This document shows, one piece after another, positions 24,266 to 33,275 of a DNA stretch of 64,000 nucleotides (positions within the stretch are counted from its first letter, which is position 1; the number at the start of each line of letters is the position of its first letter). The stretch comes from Allorhodoferax sp032337135 (GTDB lineage: Bacteria; Pseudomonadota; Gammaproteobacteria; Burkholderiales; Burkholderiaceae_C), in NCBI RefSeq assembly GCF_032337135.1, contig NZ_JAVXZZ010000002.1, positions 1 to 64,000 of the forward strand, written 5' to 3'. Under the pieces are notes generated by a model that searched no databases, was not told the origin of the DNA, and saw nothing but the letters and a program-made list of their open reading frames with translations. The position numbers and the translations under genes are program-made.

Positions 24266-25444
24266 ATGCGGATCGCACTTAGGACGAGTGGAGGAAGAGG
24301 TGAGTATGAAATGGCGGGAATTCATGAGTACATACGTGTTCATGATGTGATCGATCGTCAGTTAGTCTTAGAACTGCTCCCCGGGTTCAGGTTTCCGACT
24401 AATAACTTTGTTCGCCATACCCAAGGTAAGCCTCGAATTAGGCTTCTTGATACACGCGGTGATTCTCATGTCTATTTGATCTTGGCTGCCATTCTTTTGT
24501 TGCCAAAGCCCAAGCGAGAAATCGGTGCAACACCGGGAGGGAAGCTTCAAATATACAAAGAAAATTTTTCGGTGATGTCCATTCCATTTGATGTAGTGGA
24601 GCTGTCGGCTACCGAGATAGTTATTTCGCCGACGCAGATGGTGTTGTCGAATTCGACTTTAGATTCTGTTCGGCTTGATGTGATTGAGCGCCTGCGCATT
24701 GTTATGGGTTGTTGGGAGGCAGCTTCCAAGCAGAGTTCTGCCCTTGCGACCGCTATTACCCAGCATAAGAGTGCGTTCAATAGTGGTAATGTCAAGGCAG
24801 TGATTTCCGCGGCCAAAACTATGCGGCTGGCGACGATTGAGTCAGATGACCCCCTTCGCCATATAACCAAAGAGCTGCATCTGCCAAATCTTGATGAGCT
24901 TATGTGGCTTGGTGTTCATGTCACTGAAACTGAAGATGCAATGGCTCTTGGGGAAGTGAATTTAGAAGAATTGAAGGACGCTGCCAGAAACAGAATGAAA
25001 GTTTGGCGACAAGTTGCCTTGAGAGGTGCTGCAGGAACCAAGTTCAGCACTCAAGTGCGTGAAGCCTATAACCACACTTGCATGTTCACTGGCATGCGGC
25101 TCCCCAAATTAGCAATAACCGGTAGTTCAGGTGTAGATGCTGCACACATTCTTCCGTGGGCGGAATATGACTTGAATGAAGTCCGTAATGGGATTTGTCT
25201 AAGCAAACTCTGTCATTGGGCGTTTGACGCGGGGATATTGCGACTGAACTTTGATGCATCGTCATCGAAGTATGAAATTCAGCTATCTCCAGCCGCATTG
25301 GTCGCGGAGTCCGGGGGGCTTCTCAAGCTCGACGGACTCAAAGATATTCAGGGTGTTGTCGCGACCTCACTATTGCCGAAAGACAGTGCCAACTGGCCCA
25401 GTCCCTCGTTTCTCAAGGTATACAACGACGCATTGAATTTTTGA
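24266..25444 (+). CDS. HNH-family restriction endonuclease (partner of the cytosine methyltransferase)
   Basis: 392 residues. The C-terminal domain (about residues 255-345) is an HNH_2-type nuclease: REAYNHTCMFTG, AAHILPW with H294, VRNGICL with N308 and CHWAFDAG with H317. The N-terminal two thirds match nothing I recognise and may hold the DNA-recognition part. Predicted to cut the sequence protected by the convergent Dcm-type methyltransferase. Start supported by GGGAGGAG (24255-24262), although spacing is short. GC and codon use are clearly lower than the surroundings, indicating transfer. The last 97 bp overlap the methyltransferase gene antisense. Confidence 0.82.
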   Translation: MRIALRTSGGRGEYEMAGIHEYIRVHDVIDRQLVLELLPGFRFPTNNFVRHTQGKPRIRLLDTRGDSHVYLILAAILLLPKPKREIGATPGGKLQIYKENFSVMSIPFDVVELSATEIVISPTQMVLSNSTLDSVRLDVIERLRIVMGCWEAASKQSSALATAITQHKSAFNSGNVKAVISAAKTMRLATIESDDPLRHITKELHLPNLDELMWLGVHVTETEDAMALGEVNLEELKDAARNRMKVWRQVALRGAAGTKFSTQVREAYNHTCMFTGMRLPKLAITGSSGVDAAHILPWAEYDLNEVRNGICLSKLCHWAFDAGILRLNFDASSSKYEIQLSPAALVAESGGLLKLDGLKDIQGVVATSLLPKDSANWPSPSFLKVYNDALNF

Positions 25445-26592
25445 TCTGCTTCGGGGAAGTCACGAGATTCCAAATATTGTCTGATTCGCAGAGCAAGCCA
25501 CTCCGCAACTGGTGGAGTGACCGCATTGCCAAGGGCGTGATATCTAGCGGAATCTAAGTCATCAGCACTCATGGTTGTATGCGAGGGAATGGTCCAACCC
25601 TTCGGGAAGGCCATGACCCCTTCGCATTCAGCAGGAATCAGACGACGAACCTTGCCAATTTTGGGATAGCAAACATAGTTACGGCTCCAGTCTGTCCCCG
25701 TATGGCGAGCAGATGTCGCGTAAAGACAATAAGCAAGCGCCTGAATTACGGGGCCTTCGCCGCAAGGATCTCCAATGACATCCTGAAATGAGGCCGCAGA
25801 TTGCGTCCCATGCGATCCGCTCTTCGGATGATGCCCTTCGCTGCATTCGGACTCAAAAAGTATTTCTCCTGGACCTCTCCCGTCTCCACGACATCCGACA
25901 ACGTAGACCCTTTGCCGTGATTGGGGCACTCCGAAGTGTTTGCTGTTAAAAGTACGCCATCCGACAGAATACCCGAGCTCGGCCAGCGTTGAGAGCACGA
26001 TTCCAAAATCTTTTCCTCCGTGGGAGCTGAGTAGGCCCGCAACGTTTTCGAGAAGAATAACTCTGGGCTTGCCCTCTCCAACCAATCTAGCAAACTCATA
26101 AAACAGTCCGGACTTGCTCCCTCTAAGTCCATCTCTTTTACCCATTCGAGCAAGAGAGAGGTCTTGACACGGGAAGCCTCCGACCCAAACGTCAGATTTT
26201 GGGATGTCGTCATTTTTTAATTTCGTGATGTCAGGGTGAAGGGGAATACTTGGCCAGTGTTTTTTGAGAAGAGATTGACAGAAGGGCTCGACCTCGCACT
26301 GCATTGAGATTGAGAAACCGGCTGATTCGAAGCCGATATCAAACCCACCGATTCCGGTGAAGAATGATGCCGCTGAATAGATTGAACGATCTAGCGGTGC
26401 AGAACATGTACCGACCGCTGAACTTCCGGAGTCCCTAGTTGCATACTGCTTGATTCGTTCAATGTCGCCAGCAGTGAAGACACGCCAGTTGTTCCTATTG
26501 CGTCCTACATCTTTTACTTTTCCGCTGATGAGCCATCGCTTGAGTGTCACTGCTGACACCCCGATGGCTTGCGCGGCTTGGTTCAAGTTCAT
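25348..26592 (-). CDS. DNA (cytosine-5) methyltransferase with N-terminal MerR-like HTH
   Basis: 414 residues from the ATG at 26592. Residues 1-50 (MNLNQAAQAIGVSAVTLKRW and onward) form a MerR/excisionase-type helix-turn-helix. The methylase core follows: motif I FTGIGGFDIGFE (78-89), motif IV GGFPCQ with catalytic C142, motif VI ENVAGLL (182-188), motif VIII QSRQRVY (224-230), motif IX RRLIPAECEGVMAFP and motif X HALGNAVTPP. It would protect host DNA from the HNH enzyme; target sequence unknown. The HTH probably represses its own promoter, as in other m5C methylases with N-terminal HTH. A TTG at 26637 is an alternative start but would read through the candidate operator. The C-terminal 30 residues after motif X are encoded opposite the endonuclease 3' end. 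Confidence 0.92.
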   Translation of the reverse strand: MNLNQAAQAIGVSAVTLKRWLISGKVKDVGRNRNNWRVFTAGDIERIKQYATRDSGSSAVGTCSAPLDRSIYSAASFFTGIGGFDIGFESAGFSISMQCEVEPFCQSLLKKHWPSIPLHPDITKLKNDDIPKSDVWVGGFPCQDLSLARMGKRDGLRGSKSGLFYEFARLVGEGKPRVILLENVAGLLSSHGGKDFGIVLSTLAELGYSVGWRTFNSKHFGVPQSRQRVYVVGCRGDGRGPGEILFESECSEGHHPKSGSHGTQSAASFQDVIGDPCGEGPVIQALAYCLYATSARHTGTDWSRNYVCYPKIGKVRRLIPAECEGVMAFPKGWTIPSHTTMSADDLDSARYHALGNAVTPPVAEWLALRIRQYLESRDFPEADQKFNASLYTLRNEGLGQLALSFGNSEVATTP

Positions 26593-26611
26593 GTGTTGAT
26601 CGTCAGTTTGA

Positions 26612-26632
26612 ATGGGTTCAACATGAACCCAT
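26612..26632. promoter_or_regulatory. Perfect inverted repeat upstream of the methyltransferase (candidate operator)
   Basis: ATGGGTTCA-ACA-TGAACCCAT: 9-bp perfect arms with a 3-bp spacer, 20 bp upstream of the ATG at 26592. Arm length and position suit a dimeric regulator; the HTH fused to the methyltransferase is the obvious candidate. Confidence 0.65.
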
Positions 26633-26678
26633 ATCAACCCGTATCATGCCACAAAGATGGTCGATGGGAGTGATTTTT

Positions 26679-26694
26679 CTGTACAAATATACAG
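26679..26694. promoter_or_regulatory. LexA (SOS) box upstream of the methyltransferase
   Basis: CTGTACAAATATACAG matches the CTGT-N8-ACAG consensus used by LexA in Beta- and Gammaproteobacteria, with perfect half-sites and an A/T-rich core. It lies about 90 bp upstream of the methyltransferase start, after the argG terminator, and no plus-strand gene starts downstream. The methyltransferase is therefore the only plausible target. Confidence 0.6.
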
Positions 26695-26719
26695 TTATTT
26701 TGACGGCGAAGTAGTATCA

Positions 26720-26753
26720 AAAAGCCCGCCAGGCTCCCACCTGACGGGCTTTG
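26720..26753 (-). terminator. Rho-independent terminator of argG
   Basis: On the minus strand AAGCCCGTCAGG (26751-26740) pairs with CCTGGCGGGCTT (26733-26722) across TGGGAG, followed by TTTTGAT. It separates argG from the methyltransferase promoter region. Confidence 0.85.
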
Positions 26754-26775
26754 TCTTTGACGTTTCTAAAGAGGC

Positions 26776-28107
26776 TTACTTGCCCAGCTTCAGGAAGTCA
26801 TCCCCCTTGCCCAGCTCCAGCAAGCCAGCGTTGCTGTAGATGCCCAGCTTGGCGCGGGTGTCGGTGATGTCCAGGTTGCGCATGGTCAGTTGGCCGATGC
26901 GGTCCAGCGGGCTGAAGGGCGCGTCTTCCACCTTTTCCATGCTCAGGCGCTCGGGCGCGTAGGTCAGGTTGGGGCTTTCGGTGTTGAGCAGGCTGTAGTC
27001 GTTGCCGCGGCGCAGTTCCATGGTCACGGTGCCGGTCACGGCGCGGGCCACCCAGCGCTGGGCGGTCTCACGCAGCATGATGGCCTGGCTGTCGAACCAG
27101 CGGCCCTGGTACAGCAGGCGGCCTAGCTTGCGGCCGTTCTCGCGGTACTGCTCGATGGTGTCTTCGTTGTGGATGCCGGTCACCAGGCGCTCGTAGGCGA
27201 TGTACAGCAGCGCCAGTCCAGGCGCTTCGTAGATGCCGCGGCTCTTGGCTTCGATGATGCGGTTCTCGATCTGGTCGCTCATGCCCAGGCCGTGGCGGCC
27301 GCCCACGCGGTTGGCTTCCAGGAAGAGGCTCACCAGGTCGGGGTATTCCACGCCGTTGATGGCCACGGGGCGGCCTTCTTCGAACGTCACGCTCACTTCT
27401 TCGGCCTTCACCACGCAATCGTCACGCCAGAAGGGCACGCCCATGATGGGGTTGACGATCTTGATGCCGCTGTTGAGCATTTCCAGGTCTTTGGCCTCGT
27501 GGGTGGCGCCCAGCATGTTGCTGTCGGTGCTGTAGGCCTTTTCGGCGCTCATCTTGTAGCCGAAGCCGTTGGCGGTCATGAAGGCGCTCATCTCGGCGCG
27601 GCCGCCCAGTTCGTCGATGAAGGTCTGGTCCAGCCAGGGCTTGTAGATCTTAAGCATCGGGTTGGTCAGCAGGCCGTAGCGGTAGAAGCGTTCGATGTCA
27701 TTGCCCTTGAAGGTGGAGCCGTCGCCCCAGATGTTCACATCGTCTTCCTTCATGGCGCTCACCAGCATGGTGCCGGTCACGGCGCGGCCCAGGGGCGTGG
27801 TGTTGAAGTAGGTTTGCCCGGCGGTGGTGATGTGGAAGGCACCGCTTTGCAGCGCGGCCAGGCCTTCGGCGGCCAGTTGCGGGCGGCAGTCCACCAGCTT
27901 GGCCTTGATGGCGCCGTATTCCATGGCCTTCTGGGGGATGGCGTCGTAGTCGCTCTCGTCGGGCTGGCCCAGGTTGGCGGTGTAGGCGTAGGGCAGGGCG
28001 CCCTTCTTCTTCATCCACAGCAGCGCGGCGCTGGTGTCCAGGCCGCCCGAGAAGGCGATGCCGACCTTCTGGCCGACGGGGATGTTTTGCAGGATGGTGT
28101 TGGACAT
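26776..28107 (-). CDS. argG: Argininosuccinate synthase
   Basis: ATP-dependent ligation of citrulline and aspartate in arginine synthesis. 443 residues, the long E. coli-type form (447). The ATP pyrophosphatase P-loop is AFSGGLDTSAAL. Other conserved blocks are ANLGQPDESDYDAIP, WGDGSTFKGNDIERF, and YSTDSNMLGATHEAKDLE. The start is the ATG at 28107; eight upstream in-frame codons belong to a dispersed repeat. argH lies 8 kb away on the same strand. Confidence 0.95.
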   Translation of the reverse strand: MSNTILQNIPVGQKVGIAFSGGLDTSAALLWMKKKGALPYAYTANLGQPDESDYDAIPQKAMEYGAIKAKLVDCRPQLAAEGLAALQSGAFHITTAGQTYFNTTPLGRAVTGTMLVSAMKEDDVNIWGDGSTFKGNDIERFYRYGLLTNPMLKIYKPWLDQTFIDELGGRAEMSAFMTANGFGYKMSAEKAYSTDSNMLGATHEAKDLEMLNSGIKIVNPIMGVPFWRDDCVVKAEEVSVTFEEGRPVAINGVEYPDLVSLFLEANRVGGRHGLGMSDQIENRIIEAKSRGIYEAPGLALLYIAYERLVTGIHNEDTIEQYRENGRKLGRLLYQGRWFDSQAIMLRETAQRWVARAVTGTVTMELRRGNDYSLLNTESPNLTYAPERLSMEKVEDAPFSPLDRIGQLTMRNLDITDTRAKLGIYSNAGLLELGKGDDFLKLGK

Positions 28108-28108
28108 G

Positions 28109-28162
28109 TTTTTGGCCTCTAGCCCGCGCAAAGATTGCGTAGGCAGCTATGAAATTAAGAGC
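28109..28162 (-). repeat. Dispersed 'TAGCTG' repeat, copy E (argG leader, minus orientation)
   Basis: Read on the minus strand: GCTCTTAATTTCATAGCTGC, CTACGCA, then GCGGGCTAGAGGCCAAAAAC. It ends directly at the argG start codon, so it forms the argG 5' leader. Confidence 0.8.
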
Positions 28163-28202
28163 GACTGCAGGGGGTGAAGAAGCGCCGGTGGGTGGGTGGC
28201 GA

Positions 28203-28529
28203 TCAGCCGAAGTGGCAGATGTAGTGGTAGGCAGCGTGGCCTTCCGTCACGCGGATCTGGAACTTGGCGTTGCCAGGCACGCTGAACTTTTCGCCCGCGC
28301 CGCTGGTCACCCAGGTGTCGCTGCCGTCCAGCTTGTAGTCGCAGCTGCCGGCCACGCATTCCATGATCTCGGGGGCGCCGGTGTTGAAGGTGAGTGTAGC
28401 GGGCAGGATCACGCCGACCGACTTCTTGGTGCCGTCAGGGAAGGTGATGCCGTGGCTGACGCACTTGCCGTCGAAGTACACATTGGCTGCAGTGGTAACG
28501 GACACGCCGTCGATCTTGGTGGTGGTCAT
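28203..28529 (-). CDS. ppnP: Pyrimidine/purine nucleoside phosphorylase PpnP (DUF1255)
   Basis: 108-residue single-domain cupin. Conserved blocks are VYFDGKCVSHGITFPDGTKKSVGVILP, EIMECVAGSCDYKL, and a C-terminal FSVPGNAKFQIRV. The E. coli homologue (YaiE) phosphorolyses a wide range of nucleosides. Single gene upstream of argG on the same strand. Confidence 0.92.
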   Translation of the reverse strand: MTTTKIDGVSVTTAANVYFDGKCVSHGITFPDGTKKSVGVILPATLTFNTGAPEIMECVAGSCDYKLDGSDTWVTSGAGEKFSVPGNAKFQIRVTEGHAAYHYICHFG

Positions 28530-28662
28530 GGTCTGCGAAGAGTCTGCGAAGAAAGGGTTGGCAAAGCGGGGCAGGGGGCACCCGGGCGCGGCCCGGCTGC
28601 GGGAAACCCCCTGATTTTAGGCGAGGCAGGGTGGAGAGGGCCGAATGTGGGCCGTGCGGGCT

Positions 28663-29013
28663 TCAGCGCGCGTGGCGGGCAAACTCGTCGGGCACCAGGC
28701 CCACGGTCAGCGCGCCGTCGTCCCATTCGATGACCGGGCGCTTGATGACGCTGCTGTGGGCCTGCATGCAGGCCAGGGCGCTGGCGGCGTCCACTACCGC
28801 CGCTTGCACCTCGGGCGCCAGCTTGCGCCAGGTGGGGCCCTTGCGGTTCAGCAACGGTTCCCAGCCCACGGTCTGCATCCAGCGCTGCACGCGCTCGGCA
28901 GGTACGCCTTGCTTCTTGTAGTCGTGGAACTCGTAGGTAACGCCGTTGCTAGAGAGCCAGTCGCGGGCTTTCTTCACGGTGTCGCAGTTGGGAATGGCGT
29001 ATACGGTGGTCAT
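28663..29013 (-). CDS. ArsC/Spx-like thioredoxin-fold protein (YffB type)
   Basis: 116 residues. The N-terminal YAIPNCDTVKKARDWL contains the single active cysteine of the ArsC/Spx/YffB group. Further on are RKGPTWRKL and SSVIKRPVIEWDDGAL, the family's C-terminal blocks. The arsenate-reductase arginine pattern is not clear, so I do not call it an arsenate reductase. The start is the ATG at 29013. Divergent from folC with a 38-bp gap. Confidence 0.88.
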   Translation of the reverse strand: MTTVYAIPNCDTVKKARDWLSSNGVTYEFHDYKKQGVPAERVQRWMQTVGWEPLLNRKGPTWRKLAPEVQAAVVDAASALACMQAHSSVIKRPVIEWDDGALTVGLVPDEFARHAR

Positions 29014-29051
29014 GGCGGGGGATTTTCCCACGTCGGCGACAATCGCCCCCC

Positions 29052-30365
29052 ATGGAAAACCTGACGACTTTGGCCGACTGGCTCGCCTACTGCGAGCAGA
29101 TGCACCCCCGCGGGGTGAACGGCATCGAGCTGGGGCTGGAGCGCATCCGCACCGTGGCCCAGCGCATGCAGCTGCGCTTTGACTGCCCGGTTTTCACCGT
29201 GGCAGGCACCAACGGCAAGGGCTCCACCTGCGCCATGCTGGAAAGCAGCCTGCAGCAGGCGGGCTACCGCACCGGGGTGTTCACCTCGCCCCACCTGGTG
29301 CACTTCGAAGAGCGCCTGCGCATCAACGGCGAGCCGGTTTCCGCTAGCAAATTGGTAGCTGCCTTCGCAGATGTTGAGCGGGCCAGAACCCAATTAGGCC
29401 CTGAAGTTTCGCTGACGTACTTCGAATTCACCACCCTGGCCATCCTGCACGAGATGACCCGCAGCGGCCTGGATGCCGCCGTGCTGGAGGTGGGCCTGGG
29501 CGGGCGGCTGGACGCGGTGAACATCATCGACACCGACTGCGCCATCATCACCAGCATCGACCTCGACCACATGGAGCTGCTGGGGCCCGACCGCGAAAGC
29601 ATCGGCTACGAGAAGGCCGGCATCATGCGCACGGGCCGCCCGGTGGTGGTGAGCGACCCCATGCCGCCCCAAAGCGTGCTCGACCGCGCGCTGGAAGTGG
29701 GTGCTGACCTGTGGCGGGTGGGGACGGACTTCAACACCTCGGGCGACAAGCAGCAGTGGGGCTGGGCTGGGCGCGGCAGGCGTTATGCCGGCCTGGCCTA
29801 CCCGGCGCTGCGTGGTGCCAACCAGCTGGTCAACGCCGCGGGCGTGCTGGCCGCGCTGGCAGCCCTGCACGAGCGCCTGCCCGTTACGGCCCAGGCGGTG
29901 CGCAATGGCCTGGCCTTTGTGGAATTGCCGGGGCGCTTCCAGATCATTCCGGGCCAGCCCACGCTGGTGCTGGACGTGGCGCACAACCCGCACTCGGTGG
30001 CCGCGCTCACCGCCAACCTGGACGCCATGGGTTTCTTCCAGAACACCCACGCGGTGTTCGGTGCCATGGCCGACAAGGACCTCACGCCCATGTTTGCCCG
30101 CATCGGCCCGCTGGTGGACCGCTGGTATTTCGCCGACCTGCCCTCGCCCCGCGCCGCCACGGGGCAGGAACTGCAGGAGCGCTGGCAGCGCTTAGGGATG
30201 CGCCCGGACGCGGCCCTGAGCACCCACGCGACTCCGTCTGCCGCCCTGCAAGCGGCCCTGGCTGCCGCAGGCCCCACTGATAGAATCGTGGTCTTCGGCT
30301 CGTTCTACACCGTCGGGGGTGTTTTGCAGGACGGAATTCCCCGCCTGCAGGCCCCGCACCTCTAG
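29052..30365 (+). CDS. folC: Bifunctional folylpolyglutamate/dihydrofolate synthase
   Basis: Adds glutamate to dihydropteroate and folates. 437 residues with the Mur-ligase fold: P-loop GTNGKGSTCAML, GVFTSPHLVHFEERLRING, LEVGLGGRLDAVN, and C-terminal VLDVAHNPHS. First gene of the conserved folC-dedD-cvpA-purF set. GACAAT at 29038-29043 precedes the ATG by 8 nt and no Shine-Dalgarno is visible. Codons about 98-116 coincide with a dispersed repeat copy but encode residues that fit the family, so this is a replacement rather than an obvious insertion. Confidence 0.94.
   Translation: MENLTTLADWLAYCEQMHPRGVNGIELGLERIRTVAQRMQLRFDCPVFTVAGTNGKGSTCAMLESSLQQAGYRTGVFTSPHLVHFEERLRINGEPVSASKLVAAFADVERARTQLGPEVSLTYFEFTTLAILHEMTRSGLDAAVLEVGLGGRLDAVNIIDTDCAIITSIDLDHMELLGPDRESIGYEKAGIMRTGRPVVVSDPMPPQSVLDRALEVGADLWRVGTDFNTSGDKQQWGWAGRGRRYAGLAYPALRGANQLVNAAGVLAALAALHERLPVTAQAVRNGLAFVELPGRFQIIPGQPTLVLDVAHNPHSVAALTANLDAMGFFQNTHAVFGAMADKDLTPMFARIGPLVDRWYFADLPSPRAATGQELQERWQRLGMRPDAALSTHATPSAALQAALAAAGPTDRIVVFGSFYTVGGVLQDGIPRLQAPHL
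29343..29400 (+). repeat. Dispersed 'TAGCTG' repeat, copy F (inside folC)
   Basis: GCTAGCAAATTGGTAGCTGC, CTTCGCA, then GCGGGCCAGAACCC. More diverged in the 3' half than other copies, and in frame in folC. AT-richer than the flanking codons. Confidence 0.6.
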
Positions 30366-30381
30366 CCCGTACCACCCGCAC

Positions 30382-31251
30382 ATGGCATTTTTCAAGTTCC
30401 GCAAAGGTGGCGAAGACGCCCCCGCAGCCCCTACCGCCGCCGAGAGCGTGCAGGCCCTGCGCAAGCGTGCGCGCCACCGCCTGATCGGGGCGAGTGTGCT
30501 GGTGCTGGCCGGTGTCATCGGTTTTCCGCTGCTGTTCGACAACCAGCCGCGCCCGATTGCGGTGGACATTCCGATCGACATTCCGGACAAGAACAAGGTC
30601 AAGCCGCTGGGTAACCTGCCCGTGGCGCCCGCGCCCGTGCAGAGCGGCGCCGTGGGCGACGAAACCGCCCCGCCGCCGCTGACCACCCCGGCACCTGCCG
30701 TGGCCGAGGCACAACCCAACCCTGCGCCGGCCCCTGCGCCTGCAGCAGTGGCCCAGGTGGCGCCCAAGGAAGAAATCATTGCCCCGGCCAAGCCCGCGCC
30801 TGCGCCCGTGGCCGCCAAGCCCGAGCCCAAGCCTGAGCCGAAGATTGAAGCCAAGGCAGAACCCAAGCCGACGCCCGCCCCGGTGGCCAAGCCTGCGGCC
30901 GACGCCGCCAAGGCCCAGGCCTTGCTGGAAGGCAAGGAGCCGGCCAAGGCCGAGCCCAAGCCTGCACCCAAACCCGAAGCAAAGGCGGAAGCCAAGCACG
31001 ATGCCAAGGCCGATGCCGGCAAGGGCCGTTTCGTCGTCCAGGTGGGCTCGTTCACCGACATGGCCAAGGCCCGCGAGGCACGCCTGAAGATGGAAAAGGC
31101 CGGCTTCAAGACCTATACGCAGGAAGTGCAGCTGAAGGAAGGCAAGCGGCTGCGCGTGCGCATCGGCCCCTTCGAGACCCGTGCCACCGCCGAGAAGGCG
31201 GCCGAGAAAGCCAAGAAGCTGGAGCTGAGCGGCGCCATCCTGGAGCTGTAA
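30382..31251 (+). CDS. dedD: DedD-like SPOR-domain protein
   Basis: 289 residues. A short cytoplasmic N-terminus, one membrane helix at about residues 36-53 (GASVLVLAGVIGFPLLF), a long Pro/Ala/Lys/Glu-rich periplasmic linker, and a C-terminal SPOR domain starting near GRFVVQVGSFTDMAKARE. SPOR domains bind denuded septal peptidoglycan. The position between folC and cvpA is the classic dedD location. The linker is extreme, largely repeats of the AKPEPKPEPK kind. Confidence 0.9.
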   Translation: MAFFKFRKGGEDAPAAPTAAESVQALRKRARHRLIGASVLVLAGVIGFPLLFDNQPRPIAVDIPIDIPDKNKVKPLGNLPVAPAPVQSGAVGDETAPPPLTTPAPAVAEAQPNPAPAPAPAAVAQVAPKEEIIAPAKPAPAPVAAKPEPKPEPKIEAKAEPKPTPAPVAKPAADAAKAQALLEGKEPAKAEPKPAPKPEAKAEAKHDAKADAGKGRFVVQVGSFTDMAKAREARLKMEKAGFKTYTQEVQLKEGKRLRVRIGPFETRATAEKAAEKAKKLELSGAILEL

Positions 31252-31261
31252 GGCGCGCGCC

Positions 31262-31747
31262 ATGGCCACGGTGGACTGGATTTTCCTGGGCGTGCTGCTC
31301 TTCTCCATGGTGGTGGGTGCGTGGCGCGGCTTGGTGTACGAGCTGATTTCGCTGGCCAGCTGGTTCGTGGCCTTTGTGCTGGCGCAGTGGTTTGCGCCCG
31401 ATGTGGCCAAGCACCTGCCCATGGCCGGTGCGGGCGAGGCGCTGCGCTATGCGGCGGGCTTCGTGGTGGTGTTCGTGGGCAGCCTGTTTGCGGGCAGCCT
31501 CATCGCCTTTGTGCTGAAGAAATTGATATCCGCCGTGGGCATGAGCCCGGCGGACCGCGCGCTGGGAGCCTTGTTTGGCGTGGTGCGCGGGGCAGTGTTG
31601 TTGCTGGCGGTGGTGCTGGTGGTGGGCATGACCCCACTGCACACCGGCAGCTGGTGGCAGGAGGCCACGGGGCCGCGGGTGGCCAACGTGGTGCTGTCCG
31701 GGCTGAAGCCGGTGCTGCCGCAGGAATTCGGAAAATACCTTCCTTGA
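31262..31747 (+). CDS. cvpA: CvpA family membrane protein
   Basis: 161 residues with four predicted membrane segments. The start WIFLGVLLFSMVVGAWRGLVYE is the typical CvpA N-terminus (colicin V production family). Lies between dedD and purF, as in most proteobacteria. Role uncertain, linked to envelope homeostasis. Confidence 0.92.
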   Translation: MATVDWIFLGVLLFSMVVGAWRGLVYELISLASWFVAFVLAQWFAPDVAKHLPMAGAGEALRYAAGFVVVFVGSLFAGSLIAFVLKKLISAVGMSPADRALGALFGVVRGAVLLLAVVLVVGMTPLHTGSWWQEATGPRVANVVLSGLKPVLPQEFGKYLP

Positions 31748-31760
31748 TGGGAACCAAACT

Positions 31761-33266
<1,506 letters not shown>

Positions 33267-33275
33267 GGACCGCGC

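Noticed and set aside
24266..26592. Type IV (modification-dependent) nuclease with an unrelated methylase
   Set aside because: The immediate tail-to-tail pairing with a complete m5C methylase and matching low GC makes a type II pair simpler. Type IV cannot be fully excluded without biochemistry.
26657..26839. Short plus-strand ORF beginning near the LexA box
   Set aside because: It runs through the argG terminator and into argG antisense and has no ribosome site, so it cannot be the target of the LexA box.
30640..31020. Tandem repeat region in dedD as a possible minisatellite or CRISPR-like array
   Set aside because: The repeats are irregular Pro/Ala/Lys/Glu codons of a SPOR-protein linker, with no fixed unit or spacers.
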